A stretch of 64,000 bases of DNA, taken from contig NZ_ABCT01000003.1 in the NCBI RefSeq assembly GCF_000170915.1, positions 124,001 to 188,000 of the forward strand, in the 5' to 3' direction. Source of the stretch: Limnobacter sp. MED105. GTDB lineage: Bacteria > Pseudomonadota > Gammaproteobacteria > Burkholderiales > Burkholderiaceae_B. The notes under the pieces were generated by a model. It made no database searches. It was not told where the DNA came from and saw only the letters and a list, made by a program, of their open reading frames with translations. Position numbers and translations under genes: made by a program. Positions 52,148-59,035 of the stretch are shown piece after piece; the first letter of the stretch is position 1; every line of letters begins with the position of its first letter.

Positions 52148-52609
52148 ATGACTCCTGAAATGGTTACCGCAATTACAGCATTAGTGGCAGTAATCGTTGG
52201 CCCCCTTCTATCGATTTACGTTGCTAGGAAACAGATTAATGCTGCCGCACTATCCACAAATCGGCAAGAATGGATTAATAATCTCAGAGGCGTCTTGGCG
52301 GAGCTAATCACTATTGTTCGACATGTGTCCCCCGCCTTTCATGCGAATTCGATAACGAATCAAGATGCAATCGCAAAGCATGGTGAACTCACCGAAAAGA
52401 TTGAGCTTGTGAAGCTTCTGCTCAACCCAAAGGAAGCCGACCACCTAGAGCTGGTCAGGCTGATTAGCTCGGCCAGCACTCTAGTTAAGGAGTCAATAAA
52501 TGCTCGCCAAGCGAACGCTTTACAGCTGGAGCAAGTAGCGGAGCGAATTGTGACGCAAGCGCAAATCATCTTAAAACGGGAATGGGAAAGAGTTAAGAAA
52601 GGTGAGTAG
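52148..52609 (+). CDS. Small membrane-anchored protein of unknown function
   Basis: 153 residues. One N-terminal membrane helix (AITALVAVIVGPLLSIYVA) is followed by ARKQINAAALSTNRQEWINNLR and a long amphipathic helical cytoplasmic part. This layout (a single anchor, then an R/N-rich NRQEWINxLR motif) is one I associate with uncharacterised proteins from accessory regions, but no function is known. The start has GAGG 7 nt upstream. It stands alone between a large ATPase gene and a nuclease gene pointing at it. Confidence 0.65.
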   Translation: MTPEMVTAITALVAVIVGPLLSIYVARKQINAAALSTNRQEWINNLRGVLAELITIVRHVSPAFHANSITNQDAIAKHGELTEKIELVKLLLNPKEADHLELVRLISSASTLVKESINARQANALQLEQVAERIVTQAQIILKREWERVKKGE

Positions 52610-52932
52610 TTAATTGCTCAACAGGGCGCCCAAGAGCAACGAAGCAGTCAGTTATTTCGTGTGGTTCAAATCCAACCCGGTAAGCACGTATAAAGAACCG
52701 GGCAACGCCGAATGAAATACTTTTAATTCAAATTCCTATTGACTGACAGTATCTAAATCCAAGTATTACTGGGTATCGCGAAGAGTCGCCGTAAGGGTTT
52801 CAGCTTTACGAAGACCCTATCGGCAGCCTTCAGCTAAATTGTTAATCAGAACTCGATTTTGTCATACCTTCTGATCAACATAGATATAACTAGAATATGA
52901 AAGCGTAACGTACAACGCCTCCACACGATCCT
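52610..52932. other. 323-bp gap between convergent genes
   Basis: No gene seen. CCCGGT (52676-52681) and ACCGGG (52697-52702) form a small inverted repeat. An 11-mer GGTTCAAATCC resembling a tRNA T-arm occurs just before it, but no tRNA can be folded. Confidence 0.45.
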
Positions 52933-53520
52933 TCAGCGTAAAGCTACTTGTTGAGCAATAATGTCGCGACCAAACGGGATTGAGGCTTCCTCAAATTTCC
53001 TTCCTTTCCGGTAATACTCGACCTTGCACTGAAAGTTGAACCGGTCAAGTTCAATAAAGACACCAAGCATATATCCACAAACATGCTCTGGCGGAGTTCT
53101 GCCATCACCGCTGCAAAAATCATCTAAATGAGTTTTCGTCAGGGCCCTAAGTCGCTCACGGTCTTTTTGCTTTTCATCGTAGGGTCTATCCACCTTCTTT
53201 ACTTCAACTGCAATCAGATTATCTTGATTAAGAATTACGCCGCGACTGTGAAGAATGACATCGCAGTTAACACGAACCACTCTTCCTTTGCCGTTCATGA
53301 TGGTCTTAATCTGCCCCTGCTGCTTTCGATTATATTCAACATCCACCAAATAAATCTCATGTATCCCGTATTGCTGGGCTGTCTCGTGCATGTAAATGGC
53401 CAAGCGTCCGCAATTAGAGCGTTCGTTAACCCCTTCCAAAATCTCCTGAACTTCATTCGTCAAGAACCGAGAAAGAGTCGTATCCAATACCTGTCGAACT
53501 TCATCATCCGTTATTGGCAT
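52933..53520 (-). CDS. Predicted PD-(D/E)XK nuclease-fold protein
   Basis: 195 residues with a restriction-endonuclease-like pattern: Glu33 in NERSNCGRLAIYMHE, then a DVEYNRK stretch, Asp87 in CDVILHSRG, and Glu106-x-Lys108 in LIAVEVKK. The E...D...ExK order with the NERS and EYNR signatures recalls a widespread uncharacterised family of accessory genes. Probable DNA or nucleotide-directed nuclease; not proven. A GAGGAG Shine-Dalgarno precedes the ATG. It lies 28 bp downstream of the TIR/deoxyribosyltransferase-like gene and is likely co-transcribed. Confidence 0.7.
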   Translation of the reverse strand: MPITDDEVRQVLDTTLSRFLTNEVQEILEGVNERSNCGRLAIYMHETAQQYGIHEIYLVDVEYNRKQQGQIKTIMNGKGRVVRVNCDVILHSRGVILNQDNLIAVEVKKVDRPYDEKQKDRERLRALTKTHLDDFCSGDGRTPPEHVCGYMLGVFIELDRFNFQCKVEYYRKGRKFEEASIPFGRDIIAQQVALR

Positions 53521-53548
53521 CTCAGCTCCTCACAATCATTTGCGAATC

Positions 53549-54319
53549 CTAAAACAAAATCTCATCGTCTTTCTTATCCGGACGGGTCAGCACAAATTGA
53601 GCCTCGTTAGCATCAATCCACTCCCACCCAAGATCTACAACCGCCAGCCCAGCGTAAGCCTCGCCAGTCTGTTCATCATGAATATCTTGCTCTCGAACAA
53701 ACTTTTTCTGCAATAACCTCCGAACGGCTAAGTTAAAACCCATATTCGTTACTCCCGCCCTTTCTGCTGCCCGTTTGGCGCTATTTACCGTTGTTGCTTG
53801 ATCTGGCAAGTATGCGTCGCCGGCCACTACAGCGAGCACTAGAACTTCTGGAGGTGAGAGACCATGAACTGGCATGACTGGACTCTCTTCCGCTATCTTC
53901 TCAAGTACAGCATCCTGATTAACTATTGCCGCAATTTTAGCTGTGAGACTTGCGCGGAGCTTGTCGAAGTCGCTCGGAGCGTCGGCCAAATAAGGAATTA
54001 TGCTCCTGTGCTGAATATCGAACGGGTACTTCTTACCGGTTCTTTCCTCTGAGCAAACCATAACCACCGGCTTTCCTGCCGCAAAAGCGAAGCCGAGTTC
54101 ATACCACACATTGGGGTTATCTGCTGTGATATCAGCAAGACACACAACGGCTTGTCGTATACCCTTTTCAATTGAGTCGATTGGAACTTGAACGCCTGGG
54201 TCCTGATCAACCCTGTAAGCTTCAAGTCCAGCAGCTTCTATTGCAGGTCGGTATATATCATTAAACCGTTTGTCGAACTTGCCTGAGTCGAACGGTTGAA
54301 TCACAAAGCAAGTTGCCAT
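53549..54319 (-). CDS. TIR / nucleoside 2-deoxyribosyltransferase-like protein with C-terminal domain
   Basis: 256 residues. The N-terminal domain (1-125) opens MATCFVIQPFDSGKFDKRF and carries ADITADNPNVWYELGFA, where Glu74 sits at the catalytic-glutamate place of the NDT/TIR-like superfamily. Such domains hydrolyse NAD+ or nucleotides in several anti-phage systems. The C-terminal part (130-256) looks like a winged-helix module (AERAGVTNMGFNLAVRRLLQKKFV). The start at 54319 has GGAG 6 nt upstream, better than the ATG at 54331. First gene of a two-gene unit with the nuclease-like protein. Confidence 0.75.
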   Translation of the reverse strand: MATCFVIQPFDSGKFDKRFNDIYRPAIEAAGLEAYRVDQDPGVQVPIDSIEKGIRQAVVCLADITADNPNVWYELGFAFAAGKPVVMVCSEERTGKKYPFDIQHRSIIPYLADAPSDFDKLRASLTAKIAAIVNQDAVLEKIAEESPVMPVHGLSPPEVLVLAVVAGDAYLPDQATTVNSAKRAAERAGVTNMGFNLAVRRLLQKKFVREQDIHDEQTGEAYAGLAVVDLGWEWIDANEAQFVLTRPDKKDDEILF

Positions 54320-54680
54320 CAATTTCTCCATAAGACATAATTTGGTCCATCGTGAAATAAAGTAGGTACCCGTTTATAGGAAAGTCATAAAAAAACACCA
54401 AAAACTTAAGACTCTTATAGCCTAAGATAAGTAATATTATTTATAAATCTCTTTAATCAAAATCGAAATTTTGGTAATTATTAAATGAAAATTCGGCAAG
54501 ATTAATATAAGCATCTCAATTCATAAATAAAGAAAATCGAAATAATACCAACAACAAGATCAAAGTTAACCTTAACCGAATAACAACTATCAACCCACCA
54601 CTCATTAATCCGAGCAGCAACGTGGGCCACATACTTAAAATTGAAAACCGAGCCCTAATATCAATTAGGACTCGGTCGGA
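54320..54680. other. 361-bp AT-rich gap
   Basis: No gene seen. It is very AT-rich and contains the terminator of the BRCT gene at its right end. The promoter of the TIR-like gene should lie in the left part but no clear hexamers stand out. Confidence 0.5.
54644..54676 (-). terminator. Rho-independent terminator after the BRCT gene
   Basis: ACCGAGCCCTAAT (54647-54659) and ATTAGGACTCGGT (54664-54676) form a 13-position stem with one mismatch and a 4-nt loop, followed on the minus strand by TTTTCAATTTT. It starts 5 bp after the stop codon. Confidence 0.85.
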
Positions 54681-55541
54681 TCATGCAAACAAATGTGGTC
54701 TAACTAGCCTCAAATTCTGCTCAGTCAATACTCGCAAATTCGGTGCATCCGCTTTCCTTAAATCCATGGCAGCCTGAATTTTTCGTCCGTATGTTGAAGT
54801 GATCCAACCCACTGCGGTTTCGTCCCCTACGACGAGGTAATTGGTCTTAGTGGTGACGCTAGCGCGAAGCACGCCGCCCAGTCCGACAACACGTTCCTCA
54901 ATCACTTTTCGAAATCCTGTTTTGCCACCGAACTTGCCGGTGAATACAAGTACTGATCCCTCAATCACCACATCGTCGACTTCATCAAAATCACACAGCG
55001 GAACTTGATCTTCGCTGATTGAACCAGTTGAGGAGTAGTCAACCTGGGCGACTGACTTGATCGTAGCGAGTAGTTGTTCCTTGGTAATGCGCCTTCCGAG
55101 GAAATCTGAAAGTGCTAGCGTGATTTTGTCGAAGGGAAATCGTGAAAACAGATCTTCGTTCTGTCTCACAAATTCAAATAGCACCTTTAATTCCGAGCTG
55201 TTGATATGATCATCAGAAGCCATTCCACTTAACAGACCGAGCAGAGTGCTTTCACAAACCTCCGCCTCCAAGCTGAACAGGCTTTCCAATAAGTCGAGTC
55301 GTTCATCCTGATGGAGTACGCCGACAACCAAAGCGCGATCAAGCAAGAATCCAATGGTAGAAAACTCATCAGAACCAAACAAACCCTCTGCATCAAGACG
55401 CATGGTCTTCAATGCATTCATCTCCATGTCATTGAGCTTTTGATCGGCAGCCACACCAAGCAAAAATCCTCTTAGCCTTGCACGTGCTGATCGAATACTC
55501 TGAGCCCGCTGACAGGTAAGCATCATGCCGTTCACGCTCAT
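54681..55541 (-). CDS. BRCT-domain protein with TerB-like helical N-terminus
   Basis: About 286 residues from the ATG at 55541. The C-terminal about 90 residues form a BRCT domain of the ligase/RFC type (VLVFTGKFGGKTGFRKVIEE, LGGVLRASVTTKTNYLVVGD, KIQAAMDL). The N-terminal half is helical with two similar acidic blocks, LLGVAADQKLNDMEMNAL and LLSGMASDDHINSSELKVLFEFV, resembling the metal-binding repeats of TerB-like proteins. BRCT domains bind DNA ends or phosphopeptides. It follows the upstream small gene by one base. Function unknown. Confidence 0.7.
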   Translation of the reverse strand: MSVNGMMLTCQRAQSIRSARARLRGFLLGVAADQKLNDMEMNALKTMRLDAEGLFGSDEFSTIGFLLDRALVVGVLHQDERLDLLESLFSLEAEVCESTLLGLLSGMASDDHINSSELKVLFEFVRQNEDLFSRFPFDKITLALSDFLGRRITKEQLLATIKSVAQVDYSSTGSISEDQVPLCDFDEVDDVVIEGSVLVFTGKFGGKTGFRKVIEERVVGLGGVLRASVTTKTNYLVVGDETAVGWITSTYGRKIQAAMDLRKADAPNLRVLTEQNLRLVRPHLFA

Positions 55542-55542
55542 A

Positions 55543-55977
55543 TCAAGCTGCCTTGGAGAGCTTTGACACATCGCTTGTGAAGGTGACCTTGACGCCTGTA
55601 AGCGCACAGATCAACTCTAGATCCCGGTCTGTGTTGACGTCCAAATCTTTGCCCAATAGACCTTGCATGTAAGCAAGATAAAGAAAAGAGCCTACTTTCT
55701 TGAGTTTGGATTTCACTTCAGGATCAACACCACCCTTCCATACGGCTAGCGGCAATGCACCTTTTTCAAATGACTGCTTTAAATCCAATTCTATTGATTG
55801 ATCACGCCTACCGTTCTCCCAAGCCAGAATCAATCCGGAGTCTTCCGCTTTCAATCTTTGATCGAACGATAAATTGCGACTGTCTCGAATTGGCTCGGTT
55901 ATACAACGAGTGATGTGGGGCATTGGTATTCCCAATAAGGAGTAATTACCCGAATGTAACGGGTATTTAACAATCAC
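55543..55977 (-). CDS. Hypothetical protein, partner of the BRCT gene
   Basis: 144 residues from a GTG at 55977 (GAGGGG upstream), or 126 from the ATG at 55923 (weaker Shine-Dalgarno). I do not recognise it. The N-terminal region is charged (RDSRNLSFDQRLKAEDSG) and the C-terminus includes VNTDRDLELICALTGVKVTFTSDV. No membrane segment or catalytic motif is obvious. Stop TGA is one base from the BRCT start, so the two are translated from one message. Confidence 0.6.
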   Translation of the reverse strand: MIVKYPLHSGNYSLLGIPMPHITRCITEPIRDSRNLSFDQRLKAEDSGLILAWENGRRDQSIELDLKQSFEKGALPLAVWKGGVDPEVKSKLKKVGSFLYLAYMQGLLGKDLDVNTDRDLELICALTGVKVTFTSDVSKLSKAA

Positions 55978-56184
55978 ATCAACCCCTCAATTAAGCCCCC
56001 TACCCCCCTTTGTCAAAAGTTGTGTGTCCGTTTAGAACTCAGGAGTTTCTTTTTCTATCAACAAGTTAGAAACCTTCAAAAAGTCAAAAATTTCTTCGAT
56101 TTTGGCACTTGCGCAAATGAAGACTTTTGCTAACTTGAATTTACCCCGCTGATCTTTTGCGGGATTTTTCAAGAGAGGAAAAGT

Positions 56185-56412
56185 ATGAGTACAGAGTATC
56201 TAACCACCGCCGAACTCGCCGGGCGGCTCAAATACGATGAGCGAACCATCCGTGAAAAACTCATGGATTCTGTGTTGCTTGAGGGCGTGCATTACCTGCG
56301 TCCATTTGGGCGTCGCAAGATTCTTTTTATCTGGCAAGCCATTGAAGAGGATTTGAGCAAGGGCACAAAATTCTCCGTGCCCATGGCCAACGGAGGTGTT
56401 CTCCATGGCTAG
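56185..56412 (+). CDS. Excisionase-like helix-turn-helix protein
   Basis: 75 residues. YLTTAELAGRLKYDERTIREKL forms a winged-helix/MerR-like DNA-binding helix-turn-helix, followed by the basic wing FGRRKILFIWQAIEEDL. Small proteins of this sort just upstream of an integrase act as excisionases or directionality factors. GAGG lies 7 nt before the ATG. The last 8 nt (ATGGCTAG) overlap the integrase start. Confidence 0.78.
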   Translation: MSTEYLTTAELAGRLKYDERTIREKLMDSVLLEGVHYLRPFGRRKILFIWQAIEEDLSKGTKFSVPMANGGVLHG

Positions 56413-57670
56413 TATTCGCACCCGGAAGCAGACCGGAAAACTGTACCTGGACTTTTACTTTGATGGTGCGCGTTACAGGGAGCAAACTGCCCTGCCCGAC
56501 ACACCGGAGAACCGCACCAAGCTCAGTAAGCTTGCAGACAAACTTGAGCGGGAAATTGCCAGAGGCAAATTTAACTACGCCGAGTTCTTCGGCAAACCCG
56601 CCAAGGAACCCCGTGTAAAGGCCTCTAATGCGTATCCGCGAGCTGGTAGTAATCAACCTGGTTCTGGCGTACAAACAACGCTTCAGGCAAACGCGGCTGC
56701 GGCGCAGACGCCCACTTTCGCGGAGTTCTTGGAAATTTGGCGAAATGAAAACTTCGTGCAGTTTCGAAAGAGCTACCAAAGAACCGTGGATGACATCTTC
56801 AAGGCCCACTTGGTACCCAAGTTTGGGAATACGAGGGTCGGAGACATTCGACGGGAAGACCTTTTAACCTTTCGCTCAGTCCTCGCCAAAGCACCGGGGC
56901 GTAAAGGTTTAACGATGTCTCCCAAGCGCGTGAACGCGATCATGGCTCTGATGAGTCAGATCATGAGTGAAGCCTCCGACCGGTATCACTTTAGCAATCC
57001 GTACCAAAATATCAAGTCACTTCGCTTGCGCAAACCCGATGTGGAGCCATTTACCTTGCAAGAGGTGAACCTGATTCTGAACACGGTTCGTGAAGACATG
57101 CGCAATTACTACATTGTGCGGTTTTTCACAGGCATGAGGACGGGCGAAATCGATGGGCTGAAATGGAAGTATGTTGATTTGGAACGTCGCCAAATTCTGA
57201 TCCGTTCCACCATTGTGGCGGGCATTGAGGAAGAAGACGGCAAGACCTACGACTCCATCCGGGACATTGAGATCTCGGAAGTCGTGTGCCAAGCCTTGAA
57301 ACGACAGAGGCTTGTGACGTTTCGTAAGAGTGAGTACGTCTTTTGCAACAGCGTGGGTCAACCTTTGGACCACAACAACGTGACCAAGCGGGTTTGGTAT
57401 CCCCTACTTCGCCACCTTGGGCTTGCACGCAGACGCCCGTACGTGACCCGCCACACTGCGGCCACCCTGTGGCTGGCTGCAGGAGAAAACCCCCTTTGGA
57501 TTGCCAGACAGCTGGGGCACAGCTCAACTGAAATGCTCTACAAGGTCTACGGTCGGTTCGTTCCCAACCTGACACGCCTTGATGGCTCGGCTTTTGATCG
57601 ACTGCTGGCCACTAACACCAACATTGGTGAACTGGGCAACGCTTTGCAACTGGAGGTGAAAAATGGGTAA
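56405..57670 (+). CDS. Tyrosine recombinase (phage-type integrase)
   Basis: About 421 residues. The N-terminal arm-binding domain is of the DUF3596 kind (SIRTRKQTGKLYLDFYFDG), then a SAM-like core-binding domain (TFAEFLEIWRNENFVQF), then the catalytic domain. Active-site residues: Arg in FTGMRTGEIDGL, the R-H pair in YVTRHTAATLWL with the second basic residue in RQLGHSS, and the nucleophilic Tyr in YKVYGRF. I start it at ATG 56405 with GGAGG 8 nt upstream rather than GTG 56396. It overlaps neighbours by 8 nt on both sides. It lies 11 kb from the tRNA arm sites, so it may belong to a different insertion. Confidence 0.9.
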   Translation: MASIRTRKQTGKLYLDFYFDGARYREQTALPDTPENRTKLSKLADKLEREIARGKFNYAEFFGKPAKEPRVKASNAYPRAGSNQPGSGVQTTLQANAAAAQTPTFAEFLEIWRNENFVQFRKSYQRTVDDIFKAHLVPKFGNTRVGDIRREDLLTFRSVLAKAPGRKGLTMSPKRVNAIMALMSQIMSEASDRYHFSNPYQNIKSLRLRKPDVEPFTLQEVNLILNTVREDMRNYYIVRFFTGMRTGEIDGLKWKYVDLERRQILIRSTIVAGIEEEDGKTYDSIRDIEISEVVCQALKRQRLVTFRKSEYVFCNSVGQPLDHNNVTKRVWYPLLRHLGLARRRPYVTRHTAATLWLAAGENPLWIARQLGHSSTEMLYKVYGRFVPNLTRLDGSAFDRLLATNTNIGELGNALQLEVKNG

Positions 57671-58493
57671 GTCCAGCTTTTTTGGTAGAACCACCGCCCC
57701 AGTGCTTGGCATCGTCACTGGGTCATGGACCAGTGAATTTGAGCATGAGGGTCAAGTGAGCTATTGCTTGCAAACCCAAGTGTATGACTCGTTGAATATT
57801 CACTACTTCCATGTGTACACCTTGGTACCTGTAAAAGGAATTGGGATTGGGCAATTTGTTCAGATCAACCCCCACCTGACCCGAGGCACGAAAGCAAGCA
57901 GACCGCTCACCGAAGCCATGATCAGTGAAACCAAGCTGAATCCGCATCAAAACCCATTTGAGTTCCTATCAGCCAGCACTGAGGAGCAACAAAAGGCAAA
58001 GACTGCTTTGGTGGTGTCTTTTGATGTTGTCCAAATGGAGTTCAAGGAAGCCGTTTGCGGACTGGTTCATTTAAGACCAGATATTTTTGTGTCCATTCTT
58101 GAGAGTCCCGGGTTGATGAGGCTGATTTCTGAAACCTTTCAGACACCCCTAATTCCGACCTCCTCTCGATTTTCGATAAAAGACAAGGCGTTGGCTGTAC
58201 AAGCACGTTGGTTGGTCAATTCCCATATCGCCGCTTTTTTACAGACGTTTTGCAAAGCCAACCGAAACTTTTGTACTGGCTGGCCTGAAGGTGTTCGGGC
58301 CTCTTTTTCCGGGTATTGGGAGTTCAGCAAACTGCGGCCTGATGATGAGAGATTATTAGAGGACGCGCGGGAGCTGATGTTGTTGGTTGGACAGATCCTC
58401 GAGGTGCATGGTTTCCAAAAGGTTCCAGACTTCATTCGGACCAATGAAAAGTACTTTCTCATGGCCGCCCTTGACCGACGCAGTGAATACTGA
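57663..58493 (+). CDS. Hypothetical protein coupled to the integrase
   Basis: 276 residues, unrecognised. No signal peptide or clear membrane helix. The N-terminal part is strand-rich (APVLGIVTGSWTSEFEH, YFHVYTLVPVKGIGIG) and the C-terminal part helical (LLEDARELMLLVGQILEVHG). A strong GGAGGTG precedes the ATG and the gene overlaps the integrase stop (ATGGGTAA). It is closed by a terminator, so excisionase, integrase and this gene form one unit. It could help recombination or be cargo. Confidence 0.65.
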   Translation: MGKSSFFGRTTAPVLGIVTGSWTSEFEHEGQVSYCLQTQVYDSLNIHYFHVYTLVPVKGIGIGQFVQINPHLTRGTKASRPLTEAMISETKLNPHQNPFEFLSASTEEQQKAKTALVVSFDVVQMEFKEAVCGLVHLRPDIFVSILESPGLMRLISETFQTPLIPTSSRFSIKDKALAVQARWLVNSHIAAFLQTFCKANRNFCTGWPEGVRASFSGYWEFSKLRPDDERLLEDARELMLLVGQILEVHGFQKVPDFIRTNEKYFLMAALDRRSEY

Positions 58494-58521
58494 TCACAAA
58501 GGCGCCAGCAGTGCTAGAGGC

Positions 58522-58555
58522 TCCACACAGGAGACACACTTCTGTGTGGATTTTT
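58522..58555 (+). terminator. Rho-independent terminator after the integrase unit
   Basis: TCCACACAG (58522-58530) and CTGTGTGGA (58542-58550) pair perfectly over 9 bp, followed by five T. It lies 28 bp after the 276-residue gene. Confidence 0.82.
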
Positions 58556-58655
58556 CCTTTGCAAAAACGGAATCGGGGATAGGTTACAAAGCTCTGTTTG
58601 GCAGACTCGGTAATTTTCTGATGGACGCTGTGAAAGAGATCGCATAATATAAATA

Positions 58656-58671
58656 CTGTTTTTATATACAG
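58656..58671. promoter_or_regulatory. LexA-type operator (SOS box)
   Basis: CTGTTTTTATATACAG matches the gamma/beta-proteobacterial LexA consensus CTGT-N8-ACAG with AT-rich centre. It lies 9 bp before the ATG of the next gene, where it would overlap the promoter. Confidence 0.75.
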
Positions 58672-58680
58672 CACTTAATT

Positions 58681-59022
58681 ATGCTCTTTAACCTCACTCT
58701 GCTTCGCGAACGCGGCAAACGCTTGGAATCACCCCCGGTAATTCATGATGATGGGGTGATCAAAAGCAACCACGACGGCAAATTCATGTCTTTGAGCGTG
58801 AATTCCTACTATGGCGGGGTGAGTCGAGCACCAGGCCTTTATGAAGCAAAATTGATGAAATTCAATGCCGATGAAATCGTATTCCTAGGTTTCGAAACGG
58901 TCGAGGGCCGAGCTTATGTGCAGGAATGGCGATTAACACCTTCGCACGTGTCCTCGACGTGGCACGTGGTTAAAAGTGAGGGGGCGGAGATGAATCACAT
59001 ACCCCGCCTCATGGATGTATAA
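58681..59022 (+). CDS. Small hypothetical protein under SOS-type control
   Basis: 113 residues, unrecognised. Compact strand-rich look (FMSLSVNSYYGGVSRAPGLYEAKL, EIVFLGFETVEGRAYVQEW) with no membrane segment. A perfect LexA box ends 9 bp before the ATG, so the gene should be switched on by DNA damage. There is no room for a normal Shine-Dalgarno, which suggests a leaderless or nearly leaderless message, or a start farther inside. It converges on the helicase gene with a 13-bp gap and no visible terminator. Confidence 0.65.
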   Translation: MLFNLTLLRERGKRLESPPVIHDDGVIKSNHDGKFMSLSVNSYYGGVSRAPGLYEAKLMKFNADEIVFLGFETVEGRAYVQEWRLTPSHVSSTWHVVKSEGAEMNHIPRLMDV

Positions 59023-59035
59023 GAACTCCTTAGAT

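Noticed and set aside
52655-52702. tRNA-like T-arm GGTTCAAATCC near a small inverted repeat
   Set aside because: No acceptor, D or anticodon arms can be folded around it. It may be a decayed att scar but there is no further support.
58387-58647. An 86-codon frame between the integrase-linked gene and the SOS gene
   Set aside because: Its first third overlaps the upstream gene in another frame, it reads through the terminator hairpin, and it has no good ribosome-binding site.
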